Of a DNA stretch of 64,000 nt, positions 32,672-43,623 are shown piece by piece. Below the pieces are notes generated by a model. It made no database searches. It was not told the DNA's origin and saw only the letters and a program-made list of their open reading frames with translations. Position numbers and translations under genes: made by a program. Source of the DNA: Falciphora oryzae (taxonomy: Eukaryota > Ascomycota > Sordariomycetes > Magnaporthales > Magnaporthaceae); the NCBI GenBank assembly GCA_000733355.1, contig JNVV01000002.1:2747007-2811006 (forward strand). The letters run 5' to 3'. Position 1 is the first letter of the stretch. The number at the start of each line of letters is the position of its first letter.

Positions 32672-33332
32672 GGTCTGGATACCAGGGATGCGCGACGGAC
32701 ACACAACACCTGCCACTGAACGTATAGATGCTGGGCGGCGCTAGCAAACGACAAAAAATGGGAGAGAGAGATAGGAATGGAGGGAAAGCTTCCGCGTGCC
32801 ACATGCAAGTAGGTCGGCTCCTAACTTTACTATCTCGACTAAAAGATGAGCGCGGTCTGGGAGCAAGTGGTAGACGCGGGTAGCCGCCAAGGCCTGCCCG
32901 GATCCTGATGCTGAACGGCCGGCGATTGGTGCGAGGTTGCTTTGTGGTTGCCGTAGAGTTTAGTGGATATGGCCAAGGCGGCTAGCTCGGGGCCGCCGGG
33001 TACTTCTTCCAGCGTGGGATCTCGCTGGCTGTGAGCGGCTGACAAGACGTGTGCGCCTAGCATATCTGCAATGGGGAATCGTCTCTCGATAACTCAGAAT
33101 CGTAATAGGTGATCTTCTTTAGTGCTAAGGCCCTGATCTACTAGCTGTTCTGGGCGACTCGATTATGTTGCGTGGATAAAAGCCCAGAGGCGCGGTTGTT
33201 AGTGCTTACATGGCATCCACACCCATAGCGGCCTCTGGAGGAAGCCGGCACGCCGGTGTGATGAGGATGGAGCTGAGAACTCGGGCCGAGCCCGATCCCG
33301 GCAGGCTGCAACACTGCACGGGGCCCGGTATC
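32672..33332. other. Gene-free accessory stretch, right part
   Basis: About 660 bases between the SINE-like repeat and the SDR pseudogene. No coding or RNA feature is supported. Confidence 0.5.
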
Positions 33333-34566
33333 TCATCGCCGATAGGAGGGGTGTTTAATTAATGACTTCATTCTAGAATACACGATGTTCCACTTGCTAC
33401 CTGGTTGTGTCCGGAGACGCTCGCCGCAAACTATTGCTCCGACTACGCCTTGCTTGCTCATGGACTCGATGATCCCCCGGGCGCCCGCGAATCCTAGCTC
33501 GGCATCCCAAACACGCTGGATGATTGTGCTGCCCTCCGAGGTATGTAGCATTTTGTTGAATCTAAACCACAGGATGTGGTCAGCTGGTTAGCTTCCACGG
33601 TGTGATTGCCGTAATAGTGGTCGTGGTTGGTAGGAAAACTTACGGATACGTCTTCCACCCTAGCAAGAAGGCTCCGTGAGATTCGGTTCTTTGGGTAACA
33701 AAGCCGTCCACAAGACACGAAGCCCCGTCCCTGAGAGACCTTCCCGTAATGTCCGCGAAGAACTTCAGAGGGGCCGGCATCGCGTCCAGCCTATCCTTCA
33801 TCAGATCTGTGCCCTTGGTCCAGCCGGGGTCAGGAAGGTTGACGACGACATGCTCCGCCGAGACATGGTCGACAAGTTTCCGCAGAAGCGTCTGGCCTAG
33901 GAGTTTGGAATCACGGTACGCCTCGTTGCAGTCGAATGTCTCCGGGCTGTCAAGAGACGGTAGCAGGGGGACCTGGGCTTATGTTTTCAGCCCGGCCGCC
34001 ACGGTGAGGCCGGTGCTGACGATGCTCAGCCTCGGGGCGCCGCCGGACACGGTCTTCTTCGTCTTGAGGATCGGCAGAAGCAGGACAGCGAGGAGCATTG
34101 TTGATAGATAGTTGACCTGCAGGGCCTCCTCATGCTTGGACGCCCCGCCTGCGGCCTCAACCAAGCGGAAGGATGTCGGGGACAGCCCGGCGTTGAGCAG
34201 GACGAAGTCAACGTGCGGCAGCTGGGCCTCGACGCGGCGGGCGAACGCCGTGACGGACTCGTACCGGCACATGTCGAAGTGCCACACGGCGATGTCGGCG
34301 GACGGGTGGGCCGCGCGGAGCTTGGTCGCCGCGGCCTCGCCCTTGTCGGTGGAGCGGACGGCTAGGATGAGGTGGGAGAAGCGCAGTCCCAGGAGCTGTG
34401 ACGACGCCTCATATTTGAGCCCCACGTTGGCTCCTGTGACGATGGCCGTCTTCCCAGACAGGTCAGTGCCAGCCGGCGGCCATTGCGGCTTGGTGCGGAA
34501 CTGGTTGCGTAGGAAGGTCGTTGGAAATGAGCGGTTCGAGGGCGGAAGGTCCTTAGATCTAACCAT
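33333..34566 (-). pseudogene. Short-chain dehydrogenase/reductase (retinol-dehydrogenase-like) with internal stop
   Basis: Two exons, 34566-33644 and 33561-33333, give 384 codons in one continuous frame (donor GTAAGT, acceptor GGTTTAG), but codon 196 (33981-33979) is TAA. Before it: TAIVTGANVGLKYEA (cofactor fold), FVLLNAG (the NAG motif) and LSIVSTG (catalytic Ser region). After it in the same frame: PLLPSLDSPETFD, the catalytic Y217-R-D-S-K221, VVNLPDPGWTKGTDL, and in exon 2 YPPFNKMLHTSEG and IIESM, the usual family C-terminus. The third Gly of TGxxxGxG is replaced by Lys51 (AAA), explicable by two G-to-A changes, and ~35 extra residues follow the normal end. Together these suggest a decayed gene. 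A 48-nt intron starting GTCAGC and ending GCCCAG could remove the stop, but it is unusually short and would delete the catalytic Ser. Confidence 0.75.
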
Positions 34567-35468
34567 CTTGGATAGCTGATAGGGATGAGATGAGTGTAGC
34601 TGGTAGCTTGAGTCCGGGGCTGCGAGAGCACCTGCAGCGGGAGGATACACCGCTTTCGGAAAGGGGGAGGGTTTCTGATGCGGGTGCCTTCGTTCCCCGC
34701 AAACTATCAACAGGCAGTGGGTATCAACGGTCTGCGTGGAGAAAATTGTTCAAGATGAAAGTGTCTGTATTATTATCCGACGGAGGCTGCAGGTGCCGGG
34801 GTTGGAACGCTTGTTGGCCATAATATTTACATATTGCCCGGATCGCACGAGGACGGGTCTTTATACCTTGAATCTTTTGATGCGGGGAGGCCAACCGAGA
34901 ACAGGTAGCAGCCGCCTACGTCAGTGCCATGATTCGGAATTCCAGCGCGCACTGAGGCAAACCCGACTCCTCGGAGGCACCTCCATTGGCGACGGCATGG
35001 TCTGTAGGTTTCGTTCGGACTCTGCGATGCTGTCGCAATCGGGAATAGGCTGGTGGTGTTGGTTCGTTTCCCGCGGGCACCGTGGTCTCGGAGCAGCGGA
35101 CATCGCGCCTGCATGTTAAATCCGACTGGAATGACAATATGATGCTAATTCCATGCTGGATAATATCAACGGAAGGCCGGGATTAAGGCGATGGGCATGC
35201 GAGTTCTACCATGAACGGATTGGTATACAAACATGGAATAAAGAAATAAAAGTAGCATCCATGATGGTGTCGGGTGGCTGCAGGCAAACTGGGGCGGGAT
35301 ATCCAACTGACGGTGGTCAGCCACAGTGCATACGTAGTCCAGTTGGCCCGGAGTGACTGTGCCACAAGCCCCGCCGACTGTGCCAGAATGCTTCACACGT
35401 CACCCGTGCCGTTGACTCTCCACCACCTTTTCCGGCGCTTTCTTTCAACCACACTCTTGTCCGCGGGA
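34567..35468. other. Intergenic (divergent promoter region)
   Basis: About 0.9 kb between the minus-strand SDR pseudogene and plus-strand RFT1. No further gene is supported. Confidence 0.6.
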
Positions 35469-35492
35469 ATGGGCAACGATAATGGCCAGTGA
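35469..35492 (+). promoter_or_regulatory. Seven-codon uORF overlapping the RFT1 start codon
   Basis: ATG at 35469, stop TGA at 35490-35492, in a different frame from RFT1 and overlapping its ATG at 35482. If the mRNA starts upstream, ribosomes initiating here would bypass or reinitiate at the RFT1 start, so this could lower translation. Confidence 0.5.
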
Positions 35493-37427
35493 AAAGGAAG
35501 CCAGCCCCGTCGGCAGCCCGGCCGCCTCCGGCGCATTGCGTGGCGCGTCGCTCCTGATCCTGCTGCAGGTCGTCTCACGCGCCATCACCTTCATCGCCAA
35601 TCAGCTCCTGCTGCGCTTCTTGACTGCTCAGCTCCTTGGCGTGTCGACCCAGCTCGAGGTCTACTACCTCTCTGTCCTCTTCTTCGCCAGGGAGAGCCTC
35701 CGTGTGGCCATCCAGCGCCAGGGGGATGCGCAGGACACAGACGCACGTGAAGATGACGGCAAGGTCAGCAGCACCAAGGCTGATGCAACCACCACCACCA
35801 CCACCACCACCACCAGCCGGGGCCCTCGGCCTCCGGCGGCGGCAGACACCGCGCGCACCCGAACCACGCAGGCGGCCGTGAACCTCTCGTACATCTCCAT
35901 CGTCCTCGGCCTTGTCTCGGCGGCTCTGTTGGGCGTTCTGTACCTGGGCTCGGTCGACCGCGAGACCCTGGCGTCGACGCCGTTCCTGCTCCCCTCCTTC
36001 TCCATCTATGCCGTGGCGGCCATGGTGGAGCTTCTGTCGGAGCCGGCCTTCGTCGTGATGCAGACCCGGCTGCAGTTCGGCACCCGCGCCACTGCAGAGT
36101 CCACCGCCACCTTTGCGCGCTGTATCGTCACGCTCGGCTCCGCCGTGGCCGCCTCTCAGCTCAGGATCGAGGCTGGTGTTCTCCCCTTTGCGCTCGGTCA
36201 GCTAAGCTACGGCCTCGTGCTGCTGGCCGTCTATTACTGGTATGGCATGGTGCTTGCTGGCAAGGAAGGCTTCTCGCTTCTACCGAAGAAACTGGCCGCC
36301 GCTTCCTCCTCCTCGTCACCATATGCCATGTCGTTCTTCTACCGGCCCACGCTGTATTTGGCACGGAGCATGATCGCGCAGAGTCTGTTCAAACACCTCC
36401 TGACGCAAGGAGATACTCTTCTCGTCACTGCACTCTCCACACCCACAGCCCAGGGCATCTACGCGCTGGCAAACAACTACGGCGGCCTGGTGGCCCGTCT
36501 TGTATTCCAGCCCATCGAGGAGAGCAGCCGCTCTTACTTTAGCCGCCTCCTATCACAGCAGGACCCCAGTGGTACTGGCAAGAGCACCGACAACGATAAA
36601 AAGGAACAGGACAAAGCCGCCGCCCGCAAGGCCAGCGCCGACCTCACCGTTCTGCTCAAGCTCTACTCCATCTTCTCCGTCATCGTCGTCGCCCTAGGCC
36701 CCACCGCCGCGCCCCTGCTGGTCAGCCTAGTGGCCGGCCCACGCTGGGCCGCGTCGGGCGCCGGCGCCGTCCTGGCGGCCTACGCGCTCTACGTGCCCCT
36801 GCTGGCTGCCAATGGTGTCGCCGAGTCCTTTGTAGCTTCGGTGGCCACCGAGGCCGAGGTGCGTCTGCAGAGCGCCTGGATGGGTGCCTTCTCGCTCGCC
36901 TTCGGCGCCGCCGGCTTTGTCTTCTTGCGCGTGCTCAACTGGGGCGCTCGCGGCCTCGTTGTCGCAAACTCCATCAACATGGCTTGTCGCATCCTGTGGT
37001 GCGCCGGCTTCGTCTCCCGCTACTTCGCCAGGGCGGGGGTCAAGTTTGATCTCGCCGAGGTCCGCCCAAGCGCTCTCACGATAGGAGCAGCGGCCGTTGC
37101 CAACCAAGTTGCGCGTACTGTTGTTGGCCGCTCTCCCCTGCCCAGTCTCGCCGTCAAGCAAATCATAATCGAGCTCGTCAAGATCGCTGGTGTCGCCGTT
37201 GTGTTCATCGCATTAGTGTAAGTCTTGTCCTATCTTAGCTTTTACGTTGCTCTATCGACTCTCAAATCGCAAGTCCTAGACGTCAAGCTTTATCTCTATT
37301 ACCAAACAAGCGAGTCTAGAAACCCCAAGTCTAACAAACGCCGTGCAGGGCAATCGGCGAGCGACAATTTCTGCGGCAATGCTTCGAGACAGCAAGAGGA
37401 CGGCGTCAACAGGCATCCAGCAAGTAA
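35482..37427 (+). CDS. RFT1: RFT1 family ER membrane protein (lipid-linked oligosaccharide pathway)
   Basis: Two exons: 35482-37217 and 37349-37427 (1815 nt, 604 aa). RFT1 acts in the ER membrane in N-glycosylation and is classically linked to flipping Man5GlcNAc2-PP-dolichol, although its direct flippase role is debated. The N-terminus is diagnostic (ASLLILLQVVSRAITFIANQ then LLLRFL). About 12-14 hydrophobic segments follow, with SEPAFVVMQTRLQFGTRA, ALSTPTAQGIYALANNYGG and RLVFQPIEESSRSYFSRLL matching family blocks. Exon 1 reads into a stop (TTA GTG TAA) that is really the donor GTAAGT. After branch TCTAACAAA and acceptor GTGCAG, exon 2 supplies the conserved end AIGERQFLRQCFETARGRR. A cytosolic loop holds a 12-Thr run encoded by an ACC repeat (about 35788-35814). 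The gene is convergent with DBP3, 126 bases away. Confidence 0.94.
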
Positions 37428-37553
37428 ACGGACGGATTCCAAGAAACCGAAAAATAACACAAAACTTTTGCTTTGCTCAATCATGAAACCCCAAGTTCCA
37501 GCTTTATATGATGCAATTCCCATATCCCCGTCGAGTGAACATAAGGGCGATGC

Positions 37554-38441
37554 TTAGTCGAACGTGATCTTCTTGCCCTTCTGGCTCATATCAACATCCT
37601 TGAAGAAAGCGCCGTAGGTATCATGGGCCTTCTTCTTGACGGTCGTGCCAAACTTGAGCAGCTCCTCAGGCACCGGTTGGTTGGCACCCTTGAGGACGTT
37701 GACAAGACTGCCCGAGTGCGCCTTGTCGTGCTCGGTGAAAAGAGTGATGGCCTGGCCGGCCTTGCCAGCACGACCGGTCCGGCCAATGCGGTGGACGTAG
37801 TCCTCGATGGTCAAGGGGAACTGAAGAAAATCATCCCATAATTAGCAACGGGATATTCACAAGAGGGTTGGGCAGTCTGAGCTGCAAGAAACTTACCGTG
37901 ACGTTGATCACCAGCTTGACCTCGGGAATGTCTAGACCACGAGCGGCGACATCAGTAGCGACCAGGACGCTCGTCGTGCCGGCCTTGAACGCCTCCAGAC
38001 TCCGGGTCCTCTGCTCCTGCTTCAGATCACCGTGGATGCTAGCCACCTTGATGCCCTTGCGCTGAAGGTGGTTCTCGACGCGCACGGCCTCCTTCTTGTA
38101 AAGGCAGAAGACGAGGATGCGGTCGTTTTTGCCCTTGCCCTTCTGGGCCTCGGCGAGCAGCTGCACGAGCCTGTTCTCCTTGTCCCAGGGGTTGACGACC
38201 TCGACGCGCTGCGAGATGCGCGAGTTGGCCTGCAGCTCGACGACGCCGTTGCCGCTGCCCTCCTCGCCGTCGGCGCCGGCGCGCGTCTTGCCGCCGATGG
38301 TGATCTTGACGGGGTCGACCATGAAGGTCTCGGCCAGGCCGCGCACGCTGGCGGGCCAGGTGGCGGTGAACATGAGGGTCTGGCGGCGGCCGCGCTCTGG
38401 GCACAGGCCCAGGATCAGCTTGACGTCGTCCTCGAAGCCCT

Positions 38442-38474
<33 letters not shown>

Positions 38475-39603
38475 CGAAGCGGGCGGCCGAGAGGTCGACG
38501 GTGCCGTCCGACAGGAAGTCCTTGAGGCGGCCCGGGGTGGCGACGATGATGTCGGCGCCCTTGCGCAGCAGCGCGCGCTGCTCGTCCTTGGGCGAGCCGC
38601 CAAACAGGCAGACGGCCGAGAGGCCGACGAGGGCGGCAAGCTTGGCGAGGGCGGCGTGCGTCTGCATGGCGAGCTCGCGGGTCGGCGAGACGACGACAGC
38701 GAGCGCGCTGGCGGAGCCCCTGTTGCCCTTGGAGGGCTTCGGGCGGGCGTCGGCCGGGAGGGACTTGAGGGCCTCGACGCAGGGCACGGAGAAGGCGAGG
38801 GTCTTGCCGGAGCCGGTCTCGGCAATGCCGACGACGTCGCGGCCCGAGAGCGAGTATGGCCACGAGGCGGACTGGATCGGGGTCGGGGCGCTGAAGCCGG
38901 CGAAGGGCGACTTGGCGATGAGCGGAGAAGCGGGCAGCTGGCCGAACTTGAGGATCGGGCGATGTGTGGTCGTGGATGAGGGCTCTGACACGACAACCTG
39001 CTGAGCGGCCATAAAGTCCTTGACCTCGGACTCGGGCAGCGCCGTCAGAGCATCGGTCTGCTTGTAGACGTAGGTCGAATCGCGCGCGACGACACCGTTC
39101 GCTGCGCCATTCATTGCGCCGTTCGTGACCCCGTTCGCGGGGCTCTCGGTGCTGTCGGCATCGTCTGCGGACTCCTTCGCCTTCTTTTCCTTTTTGCTCT
39201 TCTTATCCTTCTTGTCTTTCTTGTCCTTTTTCTCCTTCCTCTCCTTCTTCGCCTTGGGAGCTGCCTCCTCTTCCTCCGCCACCAGCGCCTCGACCTCCGG
39301 GGTGGTGTCTGCGGGGGTGCTCTCTTCTGTGGCGGCGGCGGCCGACTCTGGCTCGTCTGACTGGCTCTCGGCGAGCTTCTTCTCCTCCTTCTCCTTTCGT
39401 TTCCTCTCCTTCTTTCCCTTCTTTGCTTCCTTATCCTTCTTCTCTTTCTTCTCCTTCTTCTCACTCTTCCGCTTCTCCTTTGTCACACTCGGCTCCTCGC
39501 TTTCGGCGCCATCGTCGGCGGCAGGGTCGGTTTTGGCTTTTTTGGCTAGCGGTTCGCTCTCGCGATCACCGTCGGAGCGGCTGTGTTTCTTTCCTGCCGA
39601 CAT
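37554..39603 (-). CDS. DBP3: DEAD-box ATP-dependent RNA helicase DBP3 (ribosome biogenesis)
   Basis: Two exons: 39603-37897 and 37820-37554 (1974 nt, 657 aa); donor GTAAGT, acceptor TTCTTCAG, phase 0. DBP3 is a nucleolar helicase for pre-rRNA processing of the 60S subunit. The N-terminal ~190 residues are Lys/Glu-rich (repeated KKEKKDKK-type tracts), as in fungal DBP3. The core shows F..PTPIQS ([14 protein letters not shown]), motif [26 protein letters not shown] ([17 protein letters not shown]), SAT variant TAT ([18 protein letters not shown]), [23 protein letters not shown] and [10 protein letters not shown]. The C-terminus ends [10 protein letters not shown]. The frame is open upstream to 39879, but that part contains a poly-T/A tract and no conservation, so the ATG giving MSAGKKH was chosen. 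Confidence 0.95.
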
Positions 39604-40533
39604 TGTAGCAAGTGTCCAGGTCGGACTCCGGTAGGCGAGGGGCAGTCTCGGAGTCTGTGAAGCGCCGACATGCATGGAGAAGAAAAAAAAAGACGAGAAA
39701 AAAAAAATATGGAGATGATAAGATAAGGAATACAGGGGTCCGATTGTGGGGTAAGTTGGACTTGGGCCCTGCATGTGGCTTGAGGCCCTGAACAATTCGA
39801 TCCCTTCCATCTGCGGACTCCAACAGTCAACCAACGGCACCACGGAGTCTGTCGGCGGAGAGACGACATCATTCTGCATCCCGAATTATGTCGTCTGACT
39901 CTCCCCTCAATACCAAATGCAACCCAATGGCTCCATGCGGACCTTGGGCGCCTCGCCGGCGACTATCCTACCCGCTCGCGAACCTTCTTGACTCGAAGCT
40001 CTCGAACGCACGAGTTTCCCCCCATCGTCCCGCCATGGCTTCAGTTCAGACTGACACCATGTTTTTCACACACCCATAAGCAACGGGATAAACTAGCGAG
40101 TGCTACCAGGAATAATCTCTGCTTGCAGCCAGTCGGATTTGCTGTTCGGCCCGATTCCTACGATGCCAAAGCACGCGCTGTGAACGGGATGCCGGTTAGC
40201 ACCCGGTCCCCCCGGCGTTAGCCTCGGCTTCGATGCTAGTCTCCGGATGGCCCTCTGCTCGCGGCAGTCTTCGCCCCATGCACCGGCAGGCTATTTGTCC
40301 CGCGAGACGGAGACATTGGTCAAACCCCCGCGTGAGGGAGCAGGTGACACACTGTGTGACATTCCGTCTGCGGAGAGCAGCAGAGCGTTGTATCCACTCT
40401 CCGTATCATCCCCTCATTCCTATTTCTACATGGAAAGCATACTCGAGCAAAGTCGCCAGCCCCTCTTCCTTCCCCAGTCTGGCACTTTGACACTTTTCCG
40501 TTCTTCAAGCGAACACACGGTCCAGATCAAGTC
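39604..40533. other. Intergenic (divergent promoter region of DBP3 and GH92 gene)
   Basis: About 930 bases between divergent genes. On the minus strand a T-rich/C-rich leader (39660-39720) lies just upstream of DBP3. No further gene was seen. Confidence 0.6.
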
Positions 40534-43397
40534 ATGTCTCTGTCTCTATTCTGGACCTTGGCCGCCCTTTCCCTACGAGTGGTATCCGGTCATGGCTCCG
40601 AGACTGGCTTCGACGTATTTGACTATATCGACGCCTTGATCGGGTCAACAAACGGAGGTTGTCCCCCCTGATACCATTTCCTGTTCGTATGATGCGTAAG
40701 AGGCTGACTCCTTTCAGGCCATGTGTTCCCCGGAGCAACGCTGCCGTTTGGCATGGCCAAGGCCGTGGCCGATGTCGACACTGAAAATCAAGGCAAGTAA
40801 ATGGGTAGGTATGGACTGTTGTGAACTTGGCCGCGCGCTGACTGTCTGCAGGTGGCTACTCGACGGGGGATAACTCGAGTAAGTCACTATGCTGAGCTTT
40901 AGACTTGAGTGTACCCACGCTAACAGATAAATGCCAGTCACCGGCTTCAGCCATATGCATGATTCTGGCACTGGAGGCGTAAGATATCCTCGCTGTATCA
41001 TAAACACCACAATTGATCCCTGTAATGCTAACAGTTACTTAAGGGAACGAGCTTGGGGAACTTTCCAATCTTCCCGCAGACGGGATGTGCCGGTGACCAA
41101 CTGAACAGATGCTACTTTACCAAAGCCCTAAGGGCTAGCCAAAAAGTCAACAGCACTGTCAGGGCGAGCCCAGGATATTTCGCCGTCTCTCTCAACACGT
41201 CTATCCACGCCGAGATGACTGTGTCCAACCACACGGCACTTTACCGATTCACGTTCCCCGGCCAAGCCAAGAATATGAACACTGGCGCGCCACCAGTCCC
41301 GGACCTACCTTACAAGCCCCTTATTCTAGCTGATTTGACCGATCTTCCAGGATCTCGGAGCAATGCCACCATCAGCGTTGACCCTTCCACTGGCCGAATC
41401 ACCGGCAACGGGACCTTCAATCCTTCATTTGGCGTCGGCACATACACTCTGCATTTTTGCGCCGACTTCCAAGGGGCAGCCATCCAAGATACCGGCGTCT
41501 TCATGAATAACAGGGCTGGGAACGACCCAAAAAGTCTCCGAGTATACCCCGATGGTGTCAGTTCCCCGCCAGTTCCAGCCGGGGCCTGGGTCCAGTTCCA
41601 GGCGCCCGCCAACGATCAGATTCTTGTCAGGGTCGGCATGTCGTTCATCAGTGCAGCCCAAGCCTGCAGCAATGCCGAGCGAGAAATCTCCAATTTCGAC
41701 TTTAACATGACCTTGTCGGCGGCGCAGGCTGCATGGCGCCAGAAGCTTGGGGTCATCGCCATCGACAATAGCGCCGTGAACAAATCTTTCCAGACTACCT
41801 TCTGGTCTGGGGTGTACCGGACACTAATCTCGCCACAGGACTATACGGGTATGCAACATCGGCTGCTCAGCAGAAACGAGTGAAGTTGGTAGCTAACACG
41901 GCGGCAGGTGAAAATCCCCTCTGGCAAAGCACGGAACCATGTAAGTCTTGCTCTTGCTGCTTCCTACATCACTTGTGTCTACCGATAGAACTAACAGTTC
42001 TGTCAGACTACGACTCCTATTACTGCATTTGGGACTCCTTCCGGAGCGTCCATCCACTGATCACAATCCTCGATCCACACAGCCAGACACGGATGATTAG
42101 GTCGCTGTTGGATATTTATCGACACGAGGGATTTCTTCCGGACTGTCGTATGAGCTTCTGCAAAGGATATACGCAGGGTGGCAGCAATGCGGATGTTGTT
42201 GTGGTTGACTCATTTGTCAAAAGGCAAGGTCTCGGCGGGGGCGTCGACTGGGCGACCGCCTATGAAGCCATTGTCAAGGACGCCGAAGGTATTTTCCCCA
42301 ATTATGCTCTGAAATTCCAAGCCTCCTATCTATCGAGGCTAACACTTGTTTGAACCCTAGTGCAACCTCCGGTGTGGACTGTTGAGGGCAGAGGTGGCCT
42401 CCAGAGTTGGAAGACGCTGGGGTACATCCCAGCCGATGATTTCGATCCTCACGGTGTCGGACTTTTTACTCGTTCCATCTCACGTACCGTCGAGTACGGA
42501 TACAACGACTTTTGCATTGCCCTCATGGCGGGTCTCACGAACAAGACTGGCGATGCCGAAATCTACCGTGAAAGATCCAACAACTGGCTCAACCTCTTCA
42601 AGCCGGACCAGTCATCCATCCTCAACACCTCGCTCGGCTTTGTGGACAGCGGCTGGACGGGGTGGCTACAGCCAAAGTATCTTAACGGCACCTTTGGGTT
42701 CCAAGACCCGAGTCTCTGCCAGCCCATCTACAACTTTACCTCTTGCTACCTCAATAGCAACGGTCATGAGACATATGAAGGTGGCAGCTGGCTTTACACC
42801 TTTCTTGCCGCTCCACACGATATGGCGACGCTCATTACATCTTTGGGCGGCCCCGACGCTTTCGTTCGTCGGCTGGAGTATTTTCACCTGACGCCGGACC
42901 TTCTGTACATGGGCGACGAGCAGGCTTTTCTCCTCGTGTATCTGTTCCACTACGCGGGGAGGCCGGGGCTGAGCGCCAAATATGCGCACTACTACATACC
43001 GTCACAATTCAACGACACCATCGCGGGCATCCCCGGCAACGACGACAGCGGCGCCATGGGCGCCTTCAGCACCCTGGTCATGATGGGGCTGTACCCGGTT
43101 AGCGGCCAGGACGTCTACCTGATCACGCCTCCCTTCTTCCCCGAGGTCAACATCACCAACGGCGTCACTGGCAAGACGGCGACGGTGCGTAGCGCCAACT
43201 TCGACGCCGAGTACAAGAATATCTACGTGCAGAGCGTGACGCTGAACGGCGCCCCCTACCGTCGGAACTGGATCACACACAGCTTCTTTGCCGAGGGTGG
43301 TGTTTTGGAGCTAGTGCTAGGCCCGATGGAGAGCACGACATGGGGCACTGCTGGCGAGGATATTCCGCCCAGCTCCTCAACAGCTTCACGTACCTAA
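40534..43397 (+). CDS. Secreted GH92 alpha-mannosidase
   Basis: Eight exons: 40534-40657, 40718-40792, 40852-40878, 40938-40978, 41044-41848, 41908-41940, 42007-42288, 42361-43397 (2424 nt, 807 aa). GH92 enzymes are calcium-dependent exo-alpha-mannosidases acting on mannans and N-glycans. A signal peptide (MSLSLFWTLAALSLRVVSG) precedes FDVFDYIDALIGSTNGG. The short early exons rebuild the family block HVFPGATLPFGMAKAVADVD, then ENQGGYS, ITGFSHMHDSGTGG and LGNFPIF. Later blocks are YDSYYCIWDSFRSVHPL, GGSNADVVVVDSFVKR and the C-terminal signature GIPGNDDSGAMGAFSTLVMM followed by GLYPVSGQDVYLI. The catalytic-domain length fits the family. Intron 2 has a GC donor (GCAAGT at 40793). Exon 3 encodes only nine residues. 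Multiple Asn-x-Ser/Thr sites fit a secreted protein. Confidence 0.93.
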
Positions 43398-43623
43398 CGA
43401 GGTTTCTTACATGCCACGTCGTTTAACGAGACGTTCGAGCGTACTGAACCACAGTGGGTAGAGTGTGCAAACTGACTTGATTCCTCGCTGTTCTATCCGC
43501 TTATCCAGCAGCTCTATGCATACTCCAAAAGTGCTGTTTGTCCCTGTCCATTCAAGTAGCGGCCTTGGAGCCTGCGTCTATCCATCACAACAAAAGACAG
43601 CATATAGTCCCTGCATGGGTAGA

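Noticed and set aside
24120..34566. A complete secondary-metabolite gene cluster
   Set aside because: No polyketide, peptide or terpene synthase and no pathway regulator is in the window; only scattered tailoring-type genes are seen.
39604..39879. In-frame 5' extension of DBP3 to an ATG at 39879
   Set aside because: The extension passes through T-rich leader sequence and lacks the charged character of DBP3 N-termini; MSAGKKH at 39603 is the better start.
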